A stretch of 64,000 nt of DNA from Talpa occidentalis (lineage: Eukaryota > Chordata > Mammalia > Eulipotyphla > Talpidae): positions 67,295,730-67,359,729 of the forward strand of contig NW_023604295.1 in assembly GCF_014898055.3 (NCBI RefSeq), written 5' to 3'. The position numbers and the translations under genes were made by a program. Each line of letters opens with the position of its first letter. The first letter of the stretch is position 1. Below the pieces are notes generated by a model. It worked only from the letters and a program-made list of their open reading frames with translations. It was not told the DNA's origin and did no database searches. Shown here one piece after another: positions 12,791 through 24,985 of the stretch.

Positions 12791-15560
12791 ACTTCCTCTT
12801 AAAATACTTTCTTCTTCTGGCTTTTGCAGATGGCACCTTTCTAGGTTTCCTCCTATTTCACTGACTGTTCCTTTTCAGTTTCCTTTTCTGACTCCTACTC
12901 TTATCAGGTCAAATTTTGAACTATGGTAGAGCTCATTTCTCAGACAGATTCTTTAAGTATGTTCTCCTCTCAAACCATTTCATGAAATCCCATTATTCTA
13001 AGTACCATTCATATATGAATGACTGGCACATTTTTATCTCTAACTGACTTTTCCCGTAACCTCTGTCCCAGTTACTCTTGTGATGGCTGTACCTAAATAT
13101 CTAGAGACTGTTAAAAACTTAACTACATGTCCTTAGTCTTCCCATATGTGTCTGGTGATAATGGCAATCTTTCAGTTGCTCTGGGCATAAATCTAGGCAT
13201 AAGCCTGATTCCTTTCTGTCCACCAGCAATCACGTCTAATCTAATCATTAAGTCTTGTTGCTTTTAACTCCAAATACATCCATAATTTGGCCACTTCTTT
13301 CTATCTCCACTGTTATCACTCTAGCAAAGATGAACTAGAAAACTTTAGTCACTGCAAAACAACTTCCTTGCTTCCCCTCTTTACTTTCAACAGGTCATTT
13401 TGACACAATAGCAAGAAGCTGGTGAGACACTAGGAATGGTTTCCCACTGTATAAAGAAGAAAATAGAATCTCTGTATCACATTATTAGTTCTGTGAAAAG
13501 GAAACATCACCAAAGAATTGGAGAAATTATCAAATTAACATATCCCCTTCTTGTATATACTCAGTGATCTAATTTTTACCTATTTATGTTCATTCCTAGG
13601 CTTTAAAACATTTCTCTTTATGCGTTTTCATGCAGAAGTAATAATTTCTATTACAGATGCCAATTCTGAGTTTCCCTACTGCACTTCAAGGGTTCTTCAC
13701 TCTTAAAGCAGAAATCAGTATTTCTTGTCTGTTTAATTTAAGGCTAAGGGAATGGAAAAGCAAAGTTTCTTACTGTGAGGCCCAGGAGCTGTGGTTCTAT
13801 ATTGGCTCAGTACAGATGCTTCACTGGGGCCTTGGAACTCCATCACCAAGGGATTATTAGTACCATCAGCTAATAACAATCAGGAAGCAACACATTGCTT
13901 TTTGTTTACCTCAAAGAACATCTTTCCCACCTCTTAATATTGAAAAAAGAGAATCCTACGATGGAGTTTCATGTATTACCAGGTTCATGTTGTTTTACAC
14001 TAGCCATTTATTACTAATATTCTAGTCAGCACCAACCATGTAAATATTTTTGAGATGATTCCAGTAATAATCAAATTCAAAAGGGACTACATTTATTGGA
14101 TATGAAAATTCAAGCTACCACTCCTCTGTTTCTAATTAAGAGTTGTTATAATTTTGAAAGTCTTTGAAAACAATTTTAAATTAAAAACATCTTTTAAGAA
14201 TGTTGTGCTGTATTATCTTTATTAGCAGCTTTATGGCAGTCTTAATAAGACCCATATACCTCAGCGCTTTATAAAACTAGTTAAGTAAAAATACTTTGTA
14301 TGACTGAAGAAGCTGCCTTTCAAACGTGTTATTGCTTAGTCTCAGCAATCTATAAAACTTGTCTAATGAAGTAGTCATAAAAGTTCTTTAAATCTTCATT
14401 GCTTTCTGTTGGGAAAAAAAAAACCAACAAAACTTGCTATAACTTAAGCTCATTAACCCCATAAAAAGCCTCAGTGGATGAGGCTTGACAAATGATTCAC
14501 ACAGACCAATGTGGATATGGAAAGTACATTAAAATTTCTTAGATAACACCAAGTACACGAAGTTATTTTTCACCAGAAACTCATCAGTTAATACCAGGCA
14601 AATACAACATTTATTGCAGAGACATATGAGTTTAATGAACAAGCTACCCAAAGCATTAGAAAAACCACTTCTGACTGGAAACAGTGCATAATGATGTTCA
14701 TAATGATAGAGCCTACATGAAGATTTGAACTGGGTGGAAGGGAGAAAGAGCTTCACTTTCCTTGGAGGAAGTTCAAAGCGATAATGTGAGAATTTGCTTA
14801 AGAGTTTGGAGAGGAAGAAAGAGAAAGAGAAGGAGCAACAGCATTGTAAGCCCAGAGGGGATGGCAAAGTCTTCCACAGGTTTGCTTTGGCTATTGACAC
14901 TCTCACCACATCAATGAAAGTCAGTTCAGGGTCAGTCCACCTAGCTCAGTAAACACATAGACAAATGGGGCAACTCACACCTGAAGATCATTAGATTGTT
15001 GATCACTAAACACATTCCAAAGATTTGTGTGTAAATGAAGGGCCAACTGAAATCCGTTTAGAACTTAATTTTCCTGTCTCTTGGCATAACACACCCACAA
15101 AAATGTAATCCAACTGCAGTGATTACATAGATATTCCCAGAACAACTGAGGGGAAGGGCAGGTGATGTTCCCTGCTGATGTCATCTTAAATGTCCACTTA
15201 ACAAATCAGCTTAACTACGTTACAATCCTTAAAGTGCCTGGGAAATACTTTACATGCAGAAAATGAAGTCTTCTCAAGGTTTCTTCCAGCGCTGGCTGGG
15301 TACTTTTTGTTTCCATCCGGTGTCCTGTCAAGGATCACCCCTTTTGTGCAAAATGAAATAACCCAAAGTTAGGCGTGCAAAATGCCTACCCCTATGTATT
15401 TGCTTTCACTTAATTCCATTCCTTAGCTTCTGGGCAGGCAGTTCGGTCTCCCTTGTCCCTTTGGGTATATGAAGCTTTAGCATGAACCCTCACTAAGATC
15501 CTCCTTTTTTCTTTGCCCAATTGATCCTCTAACGAGGAAGAGACCTTCGGTTAGGTAAGA
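12791..15560. other. Non-coding interval upstream of the CpG island; possibly conserved in part
   Basis: About 2.8 kb that is mostly free of recognisable transposons, unusual for this window. The stretch about 13.9-15.3 kb has complex, non-repetitive sequence. A 126-codon minus-strand frame at 14529-14909 shows no domain, repeat or bias that would support a protein, and I do not call it a gene. Confidence 0.5.
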
Positions 15561-15562
15561 CC
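15555..15562 (+). promoter_or_regulatory. Possible splice donor (plus strand)
   Basis: The sequence GTTAG|GTAAGACC at the left edge of the CpG island fits a plus-strand 5' splice site. Without a matching exon or acceptor it is weaker than the minus-strand site and may be chance. Confidence 0.25.
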
Positions 15563-16600
15563 TGCAGCAGCTCAGGCACGTTGCTACGGTGAAGTGGAAG
15601 CTCTCTCCTGCCCTTTCACCTCTGCGGCTCATACCCCCGGGGGAGTCAAGTCAGAAAACTGCAACCTTTGCCCTGATCTACACCTCCTCCCAGCTCTCCA
15701 CAATTCTCTCATCATATTCCCCAAAGTCCATGCCAGACCCCACCGAGGGGTGACTCGAAGACTCTCCAGTCCCACCAATGACCGATTTTGGCCAGCGGCT
15801 CCTGAAAGCCAGAGCGTCGGAACCCGAGCTCTAAGTGAGGTGTTACCTGCTCAGAAGGCCACCTCTCGCCCTTGGGCCTGAACCCAGCGACTCCTTCCCA
15901 GTCTGGAACCACCTGCTCCGCCCAGGACCACGCCTGCTCCCCTCAACTTCGCCCCCGGGAGCAGAGATTGCGGGCTGAGCAGGAGGAAACGACTCCTGAA
16001 TTCCAGGGCTGCTGGGTCACCCTAAAGAAGTGTCCGAAAGGAATTCGACTCCGGCCCCACAGGGCTTCCCAGCCCTTCTGCTGCGGGGTTCCCCCGCTCC
16101 CCTTCCCCACTTGCGAGCCAGCCGTGGTGCCGCGCGCTCCCTTCCTGGGCGCAGAGCCGCACACTCACCGCGAGCGCTACCAGGCAGCGGTCCGGGGCGG
16201 GCGCTGTGGCCCCCAGGTCCGGGGAGTGGGCGCACAGGGACTAAAGTGCGGGGTGCCTGGCTCCGCCGGCGGACAGCCGCGCGCCGCAGCCGGTCTCGGG
16301 GCCGCGGAACTGCCTGCGCGCTGCGGGGCTCGGGCGCCGCGCCCGGGCGGGTCCAGAGCGCGGACGGGCAGACGCCCCGGGCTCTCCACCACCCCTAACG
16401 CGCCTTTCTTCTCGCTTCCATCTCCTACTTCCTTTAGCACCCCTTCCTTTTCTCCTTCTCTCGCTGTCCCCCCACGCCCACCCCACCCCCCTTTGGTCTC
16501 CTCCCTCCTTTTCCACTGATGCGTGGAGAAGGGCGGGGGAGGGAAAGTCCCGTCTCTTTAACTTGAGTGATACCTAGGAGATTGTCTCTTCCTTGGATCT
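15560..16600. promoter_or_regulatory. CpG island, probable promoter and first exon(s)
   Basis: About 1 kb that is strikingly GC-rich and CpG-dense, highest at 16100-16400, in an AT-rich neighbourhood. GC-box motifs occur (GGGCGGG at about 16195, 16326 and 16534). There is no obvious TATA box, as is usual for CpG-island promoters. GC-driven open frames run in several directions, the longest 215 codons on plus at 15872-16519. They are low-complexity and overlap each other, so I treat them as compositional artefacts. Splice-donor-like sites exist on both strands. Which gene it serves cannot be told from this window. Confidence 0.75.
16164..16169 (-). promoter_or_regulatory. Strong consensus splice donor (minus strand)
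   Basis: On the minus strand the sequence reads GCTCGCG|GTGAGTGTG, a near-ideal 5' splice site. The last exon base would be at 16169 and the first intron base at 16168. It lies inside the CpG island with about 350 bp of GC-rich sequence upstream, so a minus-strand non-coding first exon (roughly 16500-16169) spliced leftward is plausible. No acceptor or downstream exon was identified. Confidence 0.45.
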
Positions 16601-17544
16601 GGGAATGACGCGAACCACCTTTCTGAAAGCATCAAAATAAGACGACTTTAGCCGCCTTTTCAATTTCGTCTTTGCATCTTTTTCCTAGTGGCTCGTTTTT
16701 TTCCGGTTTGGGTGGTGAGGAAAGAGGTGAGGTCAGGCAAGAAAAGCGACCAGTCTTTGAAGTGGGACTGAGACTCAGTCATGGAGTTGGTCCAGAAATA
16801 TGTTTGCTCACAATTTCACAAAGCAGGTATTTAACAAAACAAAACAAAACAAACAAACAAAACAACAAACCTGAGGTTGGTAGTGGGAGTAGAAGAGAGA
16901 CAGGTGGGCTAACGAGGCCGGGGTTCATTGGAGGCTTCATTCTAAGGCATCCATAGTGATTTACTCCTCCGATGCCTCAGGATACATCTGTAGTATTTTG
17001 AACGGTATGTGACCTTGAGAAAATAGTTGACCTTTCCAGTGTCTGGTCTTCAACCTTTTCTCCAGATTAATATAACTCACTGCACAGAGTCCCTTTAGCT
17101 GCAGCCTCCAAAGAGCCCCCAAATTTGCTTTGATTAAGCCCTAGAAACTTGAGCTCTTCCTGATAGGTAGCTGTTTTCTAGCATTGGAACAAGTGCTGAG
17201 AAAGGTGGAACACAATATTTTTTGTACAGAGCACCAGGGTCACAATCCAGTTAATCCTCAATTTCACCCTGGCCTTAACTATCCAAGATCCTTTTCCCCA
17301 GAATCTCTCAATGCCTATCTGCTCTCCCAAGATGTTTTTATGTAAATCTTCCTTATATTTTCCATTTCATTTATCTTCTGTTGGTGAGGTCATCCTTATT
17401 TGCTAGCATTATATAATTAAATGAGAGAATGTCTATAAAATATAAAATGAACATGCTTTACACTTGCTACGTGAAGACATGTTAACTGAATTGGTATGGG
17501 CAATGACTGCAGATTTTCATTAGCACTTTCCCCATGTTTCTATT
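16601..17544. other. Unassigned non-coding sequence flanking the CpG island
   Basis: Contains an (AAAAC)n-like simple repeat at about 16835-16865. No exon or transposon was recognised. Confidence 0.5.
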
Positions 17545-17560
17545 CTATCACATAACTCTT

Positions 17561-17774
17561 AAATTTTTTAAATTTTTATTTATTTATTTTTTACATCATT
17601 GTTCATTTTTAAACCATATTTGCTTCCTCCCACCCCTTCAGGTAAAATTTTTATTGAAATACCATTGGTTTACATCCTGTTAGTGTTTTGAAGTATGGGA
17701 TTTTCCCCCTCAGGTGTAGTCACATTAGGGCACCCAATACGGATGAACCCTTATTCCTCTACCATAGTCCATTA
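17561..17774 (-). mobile_element. Short L1 3'-end insertion
   Basis: A 214-bp insertion resembling the antisense L1 3' UTR (ATTTTTTACATCATTGTTCA, compare the L1 at 48.57 kb). It is flanked by perfect 16-bp copies of CTATCACATAACTCTT at 17545-17560 and 17775-17790. Severely 5'-truncated L1 copy inserted by target-primed reverse transcription. The right-hand target copy was later reused by a SINE. Confidence 0.8.
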
Positions 17775-17790
17775 CTATCACATAACTCTT

Positions 17791-18054
17791 TTTTTTAAGA
17801 TTTATTTATTTATGCATACAAGAACTGGGGTACAGGCCAGAGGTGTGGGGGGTGAGAGGATTCACCAGAGACAGAGCAGGGAACGGAACAGGCAGATTGA
17901 CTAAAATACACTGCTGAGAGGAGCAGCGGGCACGGCAGGAGAGGTCTGCTGCGTCATTTGGGTAGCTCCGTGGTCGGGGATCAAACTTGTGCTGCAGCAG
18001 CTGCGGATAGCTTTGTAGGTTGCGTCTTAAACCCTTGAGCCACGAGGGAGGCCC
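17791..18054 (-). mobile_element. tRNA-derived SINE, older subfamily
   Basis: Reverse-orientation SINE starting with a T-run and AAGATTTATTTATTTATGCA and ending GGGAGGCCC. Target copies are TCACATAACTCTT at 17778-17790 and TCACACAACTCTT at 18055-18067, with one mismatch. It used the right-hand target copy made by the preceding L1 insertion, so the target is now present three times. Confidence 0.92.
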
Positions 18055-18067
18055 TCACACAACTCTT

Positions 18068-18899
18068 AAACTTCGTTCTTTGTGCCAGTTTGCACAACTC
18101 CAGCCCTTGCCCTGTATAAATATATGACTCTGTGGTTGTGGCTACACATTTAGGAAAGCATAGTGGAAATAAGATCTATAACTCGCCTACTAGAACACAT
18201 TTATTTCCCTAGAAAATATAATGGCCACCTTGACTTTGCACTTGTCCCCAGAGTAATTTGTAAGAAATCTTGTAGATGACAATAATGGACAGAGTCCAAG
18301 GCTATATCACCTCAACACAGAGGGATGATTCCCTGTGCCAAGTTTGGACTTGTGCTTGGATCTTACAATTTGAAGTGCATCTAAGGAGGAGAGTATATTA
18401 AATAAAAATGTAGGAAAGACTTTACCTGTGATGTAAAGCAATTTAAGGTTTCAGATCTTTTCAGTATTTCTACTGCAGTAAACAAATTTGCTTACTGATG
18501 AAAATGCACCTTGCTGTTGTAACAGGACATTATACCCTAGAGATACTACATTTTCTATTCAGCACACAGATACTTAAACTACCAGGCAAGACACAGTCAT
18601 AGCATTCAGCAAGGGTTATATTGAGTAACTTGAGAATGAATAAGTAGGCTGCTTTTGGGGGGATGTCTTATTCAATTTCAAAAGCCTGAGTCTCAGTGAG
18701 AAAAGGACCAGAATTTCAGTCAGATTTTTATTCCCCATGAGTTTTCTACAAATGGATAGTGAGAACTCACTATGTTTAAGTCCTTATGCCTGGTACCCCA
18801 ATTTCAGAGCTCCTTAATATAGAAGGATTCCTGCCCAGTCTGAGTTAGTATAAATGCCTGCCATCCTTGCTTTCACAGAAAAGTAGCTAAGTATCTAAG
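18068..18899. other. Unassigned non-coding sequence
   Basis: About 830 bp without recognisable gene or repeat. Confidence 0.5.
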
Positions 18900-19850
18900 T
18901 ATCGCCTTTAGAATTCCAAAACAAGACGACACTCTTATTGAATAGGAGAAAATATTTGCACAACATATACCTGATAAAGGACTGATATCAAAGATGAACA
19001 AAGAACTTACACAACTCAACAAAAACAAAGCAAACAACACAATCAAAAAATGGGCAGAAGAGCTAAAAAGATACTTCTCCAAAGAAGAAATGCAAATAAT
19101 CAATAGGCATATTAATAAATGTTCAACTTCTCTTATTATCAGGGAAATGTAAATAAAAACCACAATGAAATACTACCTCAAACCAATGAGAATGGCAATA
19201 TTAAAAAAAAAAAAAACAGTAACAATAAGGATATGATGAAAAAGGAACCCTCTGTCACTGCTGGTGGGAATATAACCTGGTCCAGCCACTATGAAAAGCT
19301 ATGTGGAGGTTCCTCAAAACACTAAAGAAGGATCTACCATATAATCTAGAAATCTACCCAAAGGACACAAAACCACTATTCAAAAGGAAACCTGCACTCC
19401 TATGTTTATTACAGCACTATTTATAATAGGATATGGAAGCAACCTAAATCAAAATGTGGTATATATACACAATGGAACGTTACTCAGTGATCAAAAAAGA
19501 AACACTCATGACATTTGTGGCAACATGGATGTAGCTGGAAGGGATTATACTAAGTGAAATAAGTCAGAAGGAGAAAGACATTTTTGATTGTTTCACTTAT
19601 ATGTAGAATATAGAGAAACAGAACAAAGGGTCGGGAAAAGACAAAACTTGCTAGCTGACCACAGATAGGAAGCATACAGCAGGGAGGGAGGGAGAAGGGT
19701 CAAAACAGGGGAGGGCAGAGCACAAGGGACTGTGGCGATGGAGCATGGATACTATAGTGGTGGGTGACCTACCTACGGGGACTACACCTGAGGGGAGAAA
19801 TTAAACACTGTCCCCAAATTAACAATGATGTAATTAAATAAATAAAGAGG
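18900..19850 (+). mobile_element. L1 LINE 3' end, older
   Basis: C-terminal ORF2 sequence: ATGGGCAGAAGAGCTAAAAAG at about 19050, and GCAACATGGATGTAGCTGGAAGG at about 19520. It is followed by a G-rich 3' UTR and AATTAAATAAATAAAG. More diverged than the copies at 10.8 and 30.3 kb, and its frame is broken repeatedly. Confidence 0.88.
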
Positions 19851-20419
19851 GAAAGAACTCACAACTCCATGCAAATTGAAATTACTGTAGCTGCAGGGTC
19901 ATCTCATATCACCCTTTCCAAGTGTTGAACATCCAGTATGCATCTCAGACATGAACTAGATACCCTCAATGTTATGACTCCACAAATTATGAACATGTCA
20001 ATATTAACAATTAACAATTTCTTGTTGTCACTTTCCTTCCTTCCTAAGGAAGGAAGTACCCTCAGATCTCAACCAAAAGTCTTCCTTCTATATGTGCTTT
20101 GGAATTTCAAAACTCCTCTACCTTAAATTATTGGTTATTTGAATACATTTCCCTCATTTATATGTTTCCCCCAAATTTTTATGTAATGATTTTAGACATA
20201 GATATTCCAATATTGCAAATATTCATTTTCTTTCTGTATTTTTTTTCCTCTGCCACACCATCCATGCCCACACCCCACTTGTCTCCCTCCCCTCCACTTT
20301 TTCCCTTTCTCCTATTCTCTCTGTTAACCATTATTTTCTCTTTGCCAAGTTCAAGTTTTATTTTTCTATAGTTTGCATATAATTGTTTTTTGAGTATTTA
20401 CATTCCACAGATGAGTGAA

Positions 20420-23400
20420 ACCATCTGAAATCTATCTTTCACTTTTTGACTGATTTCACTTGGCATAATCCCCTCAAGTTTCATCCATTTTGTCCCAAAT
20501 GCCACCTTTACATCTTTCTTCAAAGCTGTGTAATATTCTGTTGACTATATGTTCCACAGTTTCTCTATCCATTCATTTATTGAAGGGCACTTGTGTTGGT
20601 TCCATAACTCAGTAATTGTGAACAATGATGCTATTTACTGAGGTAGGGATAAATCTTTCTATTAGAATTTCATGTTATTTGGATAAATACCTAATAGAGG
20701 CATTGCTGGGAAACACCAAATTTCCACTTTCATTTTCTTGTAAATCTCCATACAATTTCACAGGGGCTGTTCCAGCTTGCCTTCCCACCAACCATGGATC
20801 ACAGTTCCTTTTTCACTGCATCCTTGACAGTATTTATTAATTCTATTCCTTTTTATATGGGTAATCCTCACAAGGGTGAGTTGATATTTCAGTGTGATTT
20901 TAATTTGTATTTCCCTTATAATAAGTGATGTTGAACTTTTTTTTTCATCTCTCTGTAGGCTATCTAAATGTCTTCTTTAAGAAGTGTGTAAAAGGACCTT
21001 TGAAGTCCTTCGCCCATTTTTAAATTAGGTTGTTTGTTTCTTTGTTGTTGAATTATGTAAGTACTTTTTAAATTTTGGATATTATTCCCTTATCAGATGT
21101 ATGGAGGGTAAATATTTTTTCCTATTCTGTGGGTTACTTTTTTGTTTCTGATTTATTTTTTTTTAATTTATTTATTTATGCATACAAGAACTGGGGTGAA
21201 GGCCAGAGGTGCAAGGGTGAGAGGATTCACCAGACAGAGTGGGGAGAAGAACAGGCAGATCTATTGAAATACACTGCTGAGGGGAGCAGTGGGCAAGAAA
21301 GGAGAGGAGTGCTGCACCATGTGAGTTAGCTTCCTGGCCAGGACTCAAACGCATGTTGCAGTGACTGGAGATAGCTTGATAGCGCTGAGACTTAACCCCT
21401 GTGCCACCAGGGAGGACCCTGTGATTTTTTTTTTTTAAACTACAAGATGTTTTAAGTTTCATATAGTCCCTTTTGTTTATTTTTGTTTCTGTTTCCCTTG
21501 CTTTTGGGCTTGAGTATCCATGTAAATCTTTGTGATATTCTGTAGTGTGTCCTCTATATTTTCTTTCACGGAATTTATGGTTTCATTTCTTATGTTCGAA
21601 TCTTTAATTCATTTTGAATTAATTTTTGTGTATGGTGTCAAATATGGGTCTTGCTTTATTTATTTATCTATATTTTTGCATGGATATCCATGTTTCCCAG
21701 AACCATTTATTGAAAATTCTATCTTTTCTCTTTGTCTAGGATGAACTGTCCATATTTATTTGGATTTATCTCTAGGATTTCAATATGTTTCATTGGTCTG
21801 AGTTTCTGTTTTTGTTCCGGGACTATACCGTTTTGATTACTGTTACTGTGTAATAATGTTTGAGGTCAGTAAGTGTGATGCCTCCAAGTTTCTTCTTTTT
21901 TTTTAAATATTGTTTTAGCTATTTGGGGCTTTTTGTGGTTTCATATAAATTTGATAATTGTTCTATTTCCTTAAAAAAAAGTCACTGGTATTTTGATAGG
22001 TATTGCATTAAATCTGTTCTCTGGGTAACATGGCCATTTTAGTGATGCTAATTCTTCTGATCCATGAGCATGGGATATCTTTTCATTTTTTGGTGTCTTA
22101 TTTCCTTTACAGAAATTTACAGTTTTCCTTGCAAAGGTCCTTCACCTCCTTTGTTAAATTTATTCTCAGGTATATCATTCTTTTTAACATAATTGTAACT
22201 GTATACCTATTTCCCTGTCTTCTGATACATTGTTTGCATGTAGAAATGCCACTTATTTTTGTGTAATGATTTTGTATCCTGCCACTTTACTATATACATT
22301 TATTATTTCTACATTTTTTTTGTAGAATCATTTGGCTTCTTCATATTAGCATGTCATCTGTGAATAGTGACAGTTTCACTTCTTTTTTTCCAATCTGGAT
22401 TCCTTTTATATCTTTTTCTTGCTAATTGCTTCAGCTAGGAGTTCAAAAACTGTTGAATAACAGTGGTTATAAACATCCATGTCTTGTTCCTGATCTTAGT
22501 GGAAATGCTTTTAGCTTTTCACCATGTGTTGGGGAATTTTCTGCCTTCTTCAAATTTTTGAAGAGTTTGTGTAGAACAGATATTAGATCTTCATTATTGG
22601 TTTGGAGAACCCATTCACTGGAGAACCCATGTGGTCCTAGACTTTTTTCTTAGGTGACTTTTTATTACTCTTTCAATTTTGGCACTTGTGATTAGACTGC
22701 TTTAAGTAGTCTATTTCATCTTGGTCTAATTTTGGGAGGTTGTGTGAATGTACAAATTTGTCCATTTCTTCTAGGTTGTCCAATTTGTTTGCACAGAGAC
22801 TTTTATGATAGATTCTTATGGTCCTCTGTATTTCTGCAGTGGCTTGTAATCTTGTCCCTCTCATTCCTGCTACTGTTAATTTGGGCTTTCTCTATGCTTC
22901 ATAAGTAGCTAATGGCTTGTCAATTTTGTTTTTAAAGAACTAATTCTTGGTTTCACTGATCTTCTGTACTGTCTTTTTGTTTCCTATTTAATTTTTTCTG
23001 CCCTAATATTTATTATTTCTTGCCCTTTACAGTTTTGGGTGTTTTTGTTGTTATTTTTCAAATTTCTTCCACTGCAGAATTAGATTGTTAAATTGAGGTT
23101 TTTTTTGTTTTTTTTTTTTGTTTGTTTGTTTTTTGACATAGGCCTATATTGCTATAAATGTCCTGCATAGTACTGCTTTTAAAACATTCCATAGGGTCTG
23201 GTAGCTTGTCTCTCCATTTTCATTAGTCCCTAGATTTTTTTTTTGTCTCTTCTTTGATTTCTTCATTGACTCAAGGGTTGTTCAGAAGCATTTCTAGTCT
23301 CCCATATTTTGATTTATTCCAGGATTCCTTTTATGGTTAATTTCTATTTTTATAGCATTGTAGTCTCTGAAGATGCTTGATATAATTTCTATTTTTTGTA

Positions 23401-24290
23401 TATTTTCTGAAGTTTGTTTTATATCCCAGTATATGGTCTATTCTTGAAAATGTTCCATGCATACTGGAGAAGAACCTGTATTCATTACTTTCAGAATGGA
23501 AAATTCTATAAATATCCAGTTAATCCATTTGATGTAGCACTTAAGATCTTCAGCTCTTTGTTAACTTTCTGTCAGCATGATGTATACCTTTGTGTTAGTG
23601 GTGTGTTGAAGTCTCTAGCAATGATTACATTTTTGTTGATATGTTGTTTTAGCTCCTATATTTGGAACATAAATATTAAAAATAATTATATCTTCCTGAT
23701 GGATTGTTACTGATAATTATATCTTCCTGATGGATTGTTTGATCATTATATAATGTCCATTTTTTGTCCTGATTATCTTTTTAGTTGAAAACTTAGCCTA
23801 TCAGATATAAGAATAGCAGTTCCTGCTTTACTCTTAGAGTTATTAGCATGTATAACTTTATTCTAGTCTATTATTTTTAGTTTGTTTTCATCTTTCAGCT
23901 TTAAATGGATCTCTTGTAAACAAAGTGTTGATGCCTGAAAGTTTTTCACCTACATTGTTAGCTTATATCTTTTTATTGGTTCATTGATATGAACTGTTTA
24001 TTATCAGTCATTTTACTTTTGATTATTTTAATTTTTCTGTTGTTTCTTTCTACTCTTTCTGGATGGCTTTCCTTAGTATTTCCGTTAATTTCTTTTTTTC
24101 CTCTCCTGTCTAGTCTGGAGTTTTGGCTAGTGTTTACCATGAGGTTTTAATAGAATGCCTATGTTTTAGGTGCTTTTTGAGCTGGTGTCTGTTCTTTGAC
24201 ATTTATACCGGTTTTGTCCATTTCTTCTTGTCCATTTCTTCCTTTTGTTGTTGACTCATAGTTTTCTCGCTCTTGCTACTGGTTTTATTT
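20420..24290 (-). pseudogene. L1 ORF2 remnant (endonuclease and reverse transcriptase)
   Basis: The complement encodes fragments of L1 ORF2p, the endonuclease/reverse transcriptase. Antisense RT-region text is recognisable through 21.5-23.4 kb, with the endonuclease end toward 24.2 kb. It is split by stops, by a SINE and by a 27-bp direct duplication (23682-23708 and 23713-23739). No catalytic frame survives. Confidence 0.8.
21150..21420 (-). mobile_element. tRNA-derived SINE nested in L1
   Basis: Older-type reverse-orientation SINE (ATTTATTTATGCATACAAGAA at the left, CACCAGGGAGGACCC at the right) interrupting the antisense L1. Insertion into L1 ORF2 shows it postdates that L1. Target duplication is obscured by T-runs on both sides. 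Confidence 0.88.
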
Positions 24291-24306
24291 TGCTATTGTC
24301 ATTTTG

Positions 24307-24985
24307 CTAAGGAGTTTGTACTTCAGTTTTTTCTTCTTGTAGAACTTTTAGTATTACTTGAAGAACAGGTTTGGTGGTGGCAAACTCCATTAACTTCTGT
24401 TTGTCTGAGAAAACCTTTATTGCACCTTCACATTTAAATGATAATTTTGCAGGACAGGGAATTTTTAGCTGGCAGTTCTTGTCTTTTAGGATTGCAAATA
24501 CTTCCTTCCACTCTTTTCCTGCCTGGAGGGTGTCTAGGCTGAATTCTGGGGAAATCCTAATTTGGGAGCTCTTATAAGTTATTTTTTTCTTGATTCTTGC
24601 ATAATTTTTCTTTATCTTTGATTTCTGATAGTTTGACAACCATGTTTGGGTATAGGTCTTTCTGCATTTAAGAATTTAGATGTTCTCTCTGCTTGCTGGA
24701 CATCCATATTTAATTCATTCTACAGGTTTGGGAAGTTTTCAGTTATTATTTTTTTAAATAAGGTTTCTGCTCTTATTTTTCTTCCCCTTGTGGGAGCTCA
24801 ATCATTGTTAGGTCTTCTCTTCTAACTGAGTCTGATAATTCTTGTAGAATTTCCTCATTTTTCCTTTGTCTCGACTCTCTCTCTTCCTTTAAGCATGTGA
24901 CTTGCTCATTTGAGCTTTCTACAGCTGAAATTCTTTCTTCTACCTGTTTAATACTATTTAAAGCACTTTCTAAATTTGTCTGCAT
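24307..24985 (-). pseudogene. L1 ORF1 remnant
   Basis: Minus-strand frames give two recognisable parts of L1 ORF1p, the trimeric RNA-binding chaperone. The C-terminal domain is at 24307-24639, with the PAKLSFKCEG and FSDKQKLMEF blocks and TTKPVLQ near the end. A charged coiled-coil segment is at 24773-24985. They lie in separate frames and are therefore broken. Confidence 0.82.

Noticed and set aside
14529..14909. A 126-codon minus-strand frame near the CpG island
   Set aside because: Phe/Leu/Ser/Lys-rich composition typical of AT-rich non-coding DNA, with no convincing splice sites or domain.
15872..16519. A 215-codon plus-strand open frame in the CpG island
   Set aside because: It is low-complexity and Pro/Arg/Ala/Ser-rich. 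Overlapping open frames on both strands are expected from GC-rich sequence with few stop codons, and no domain is visible.
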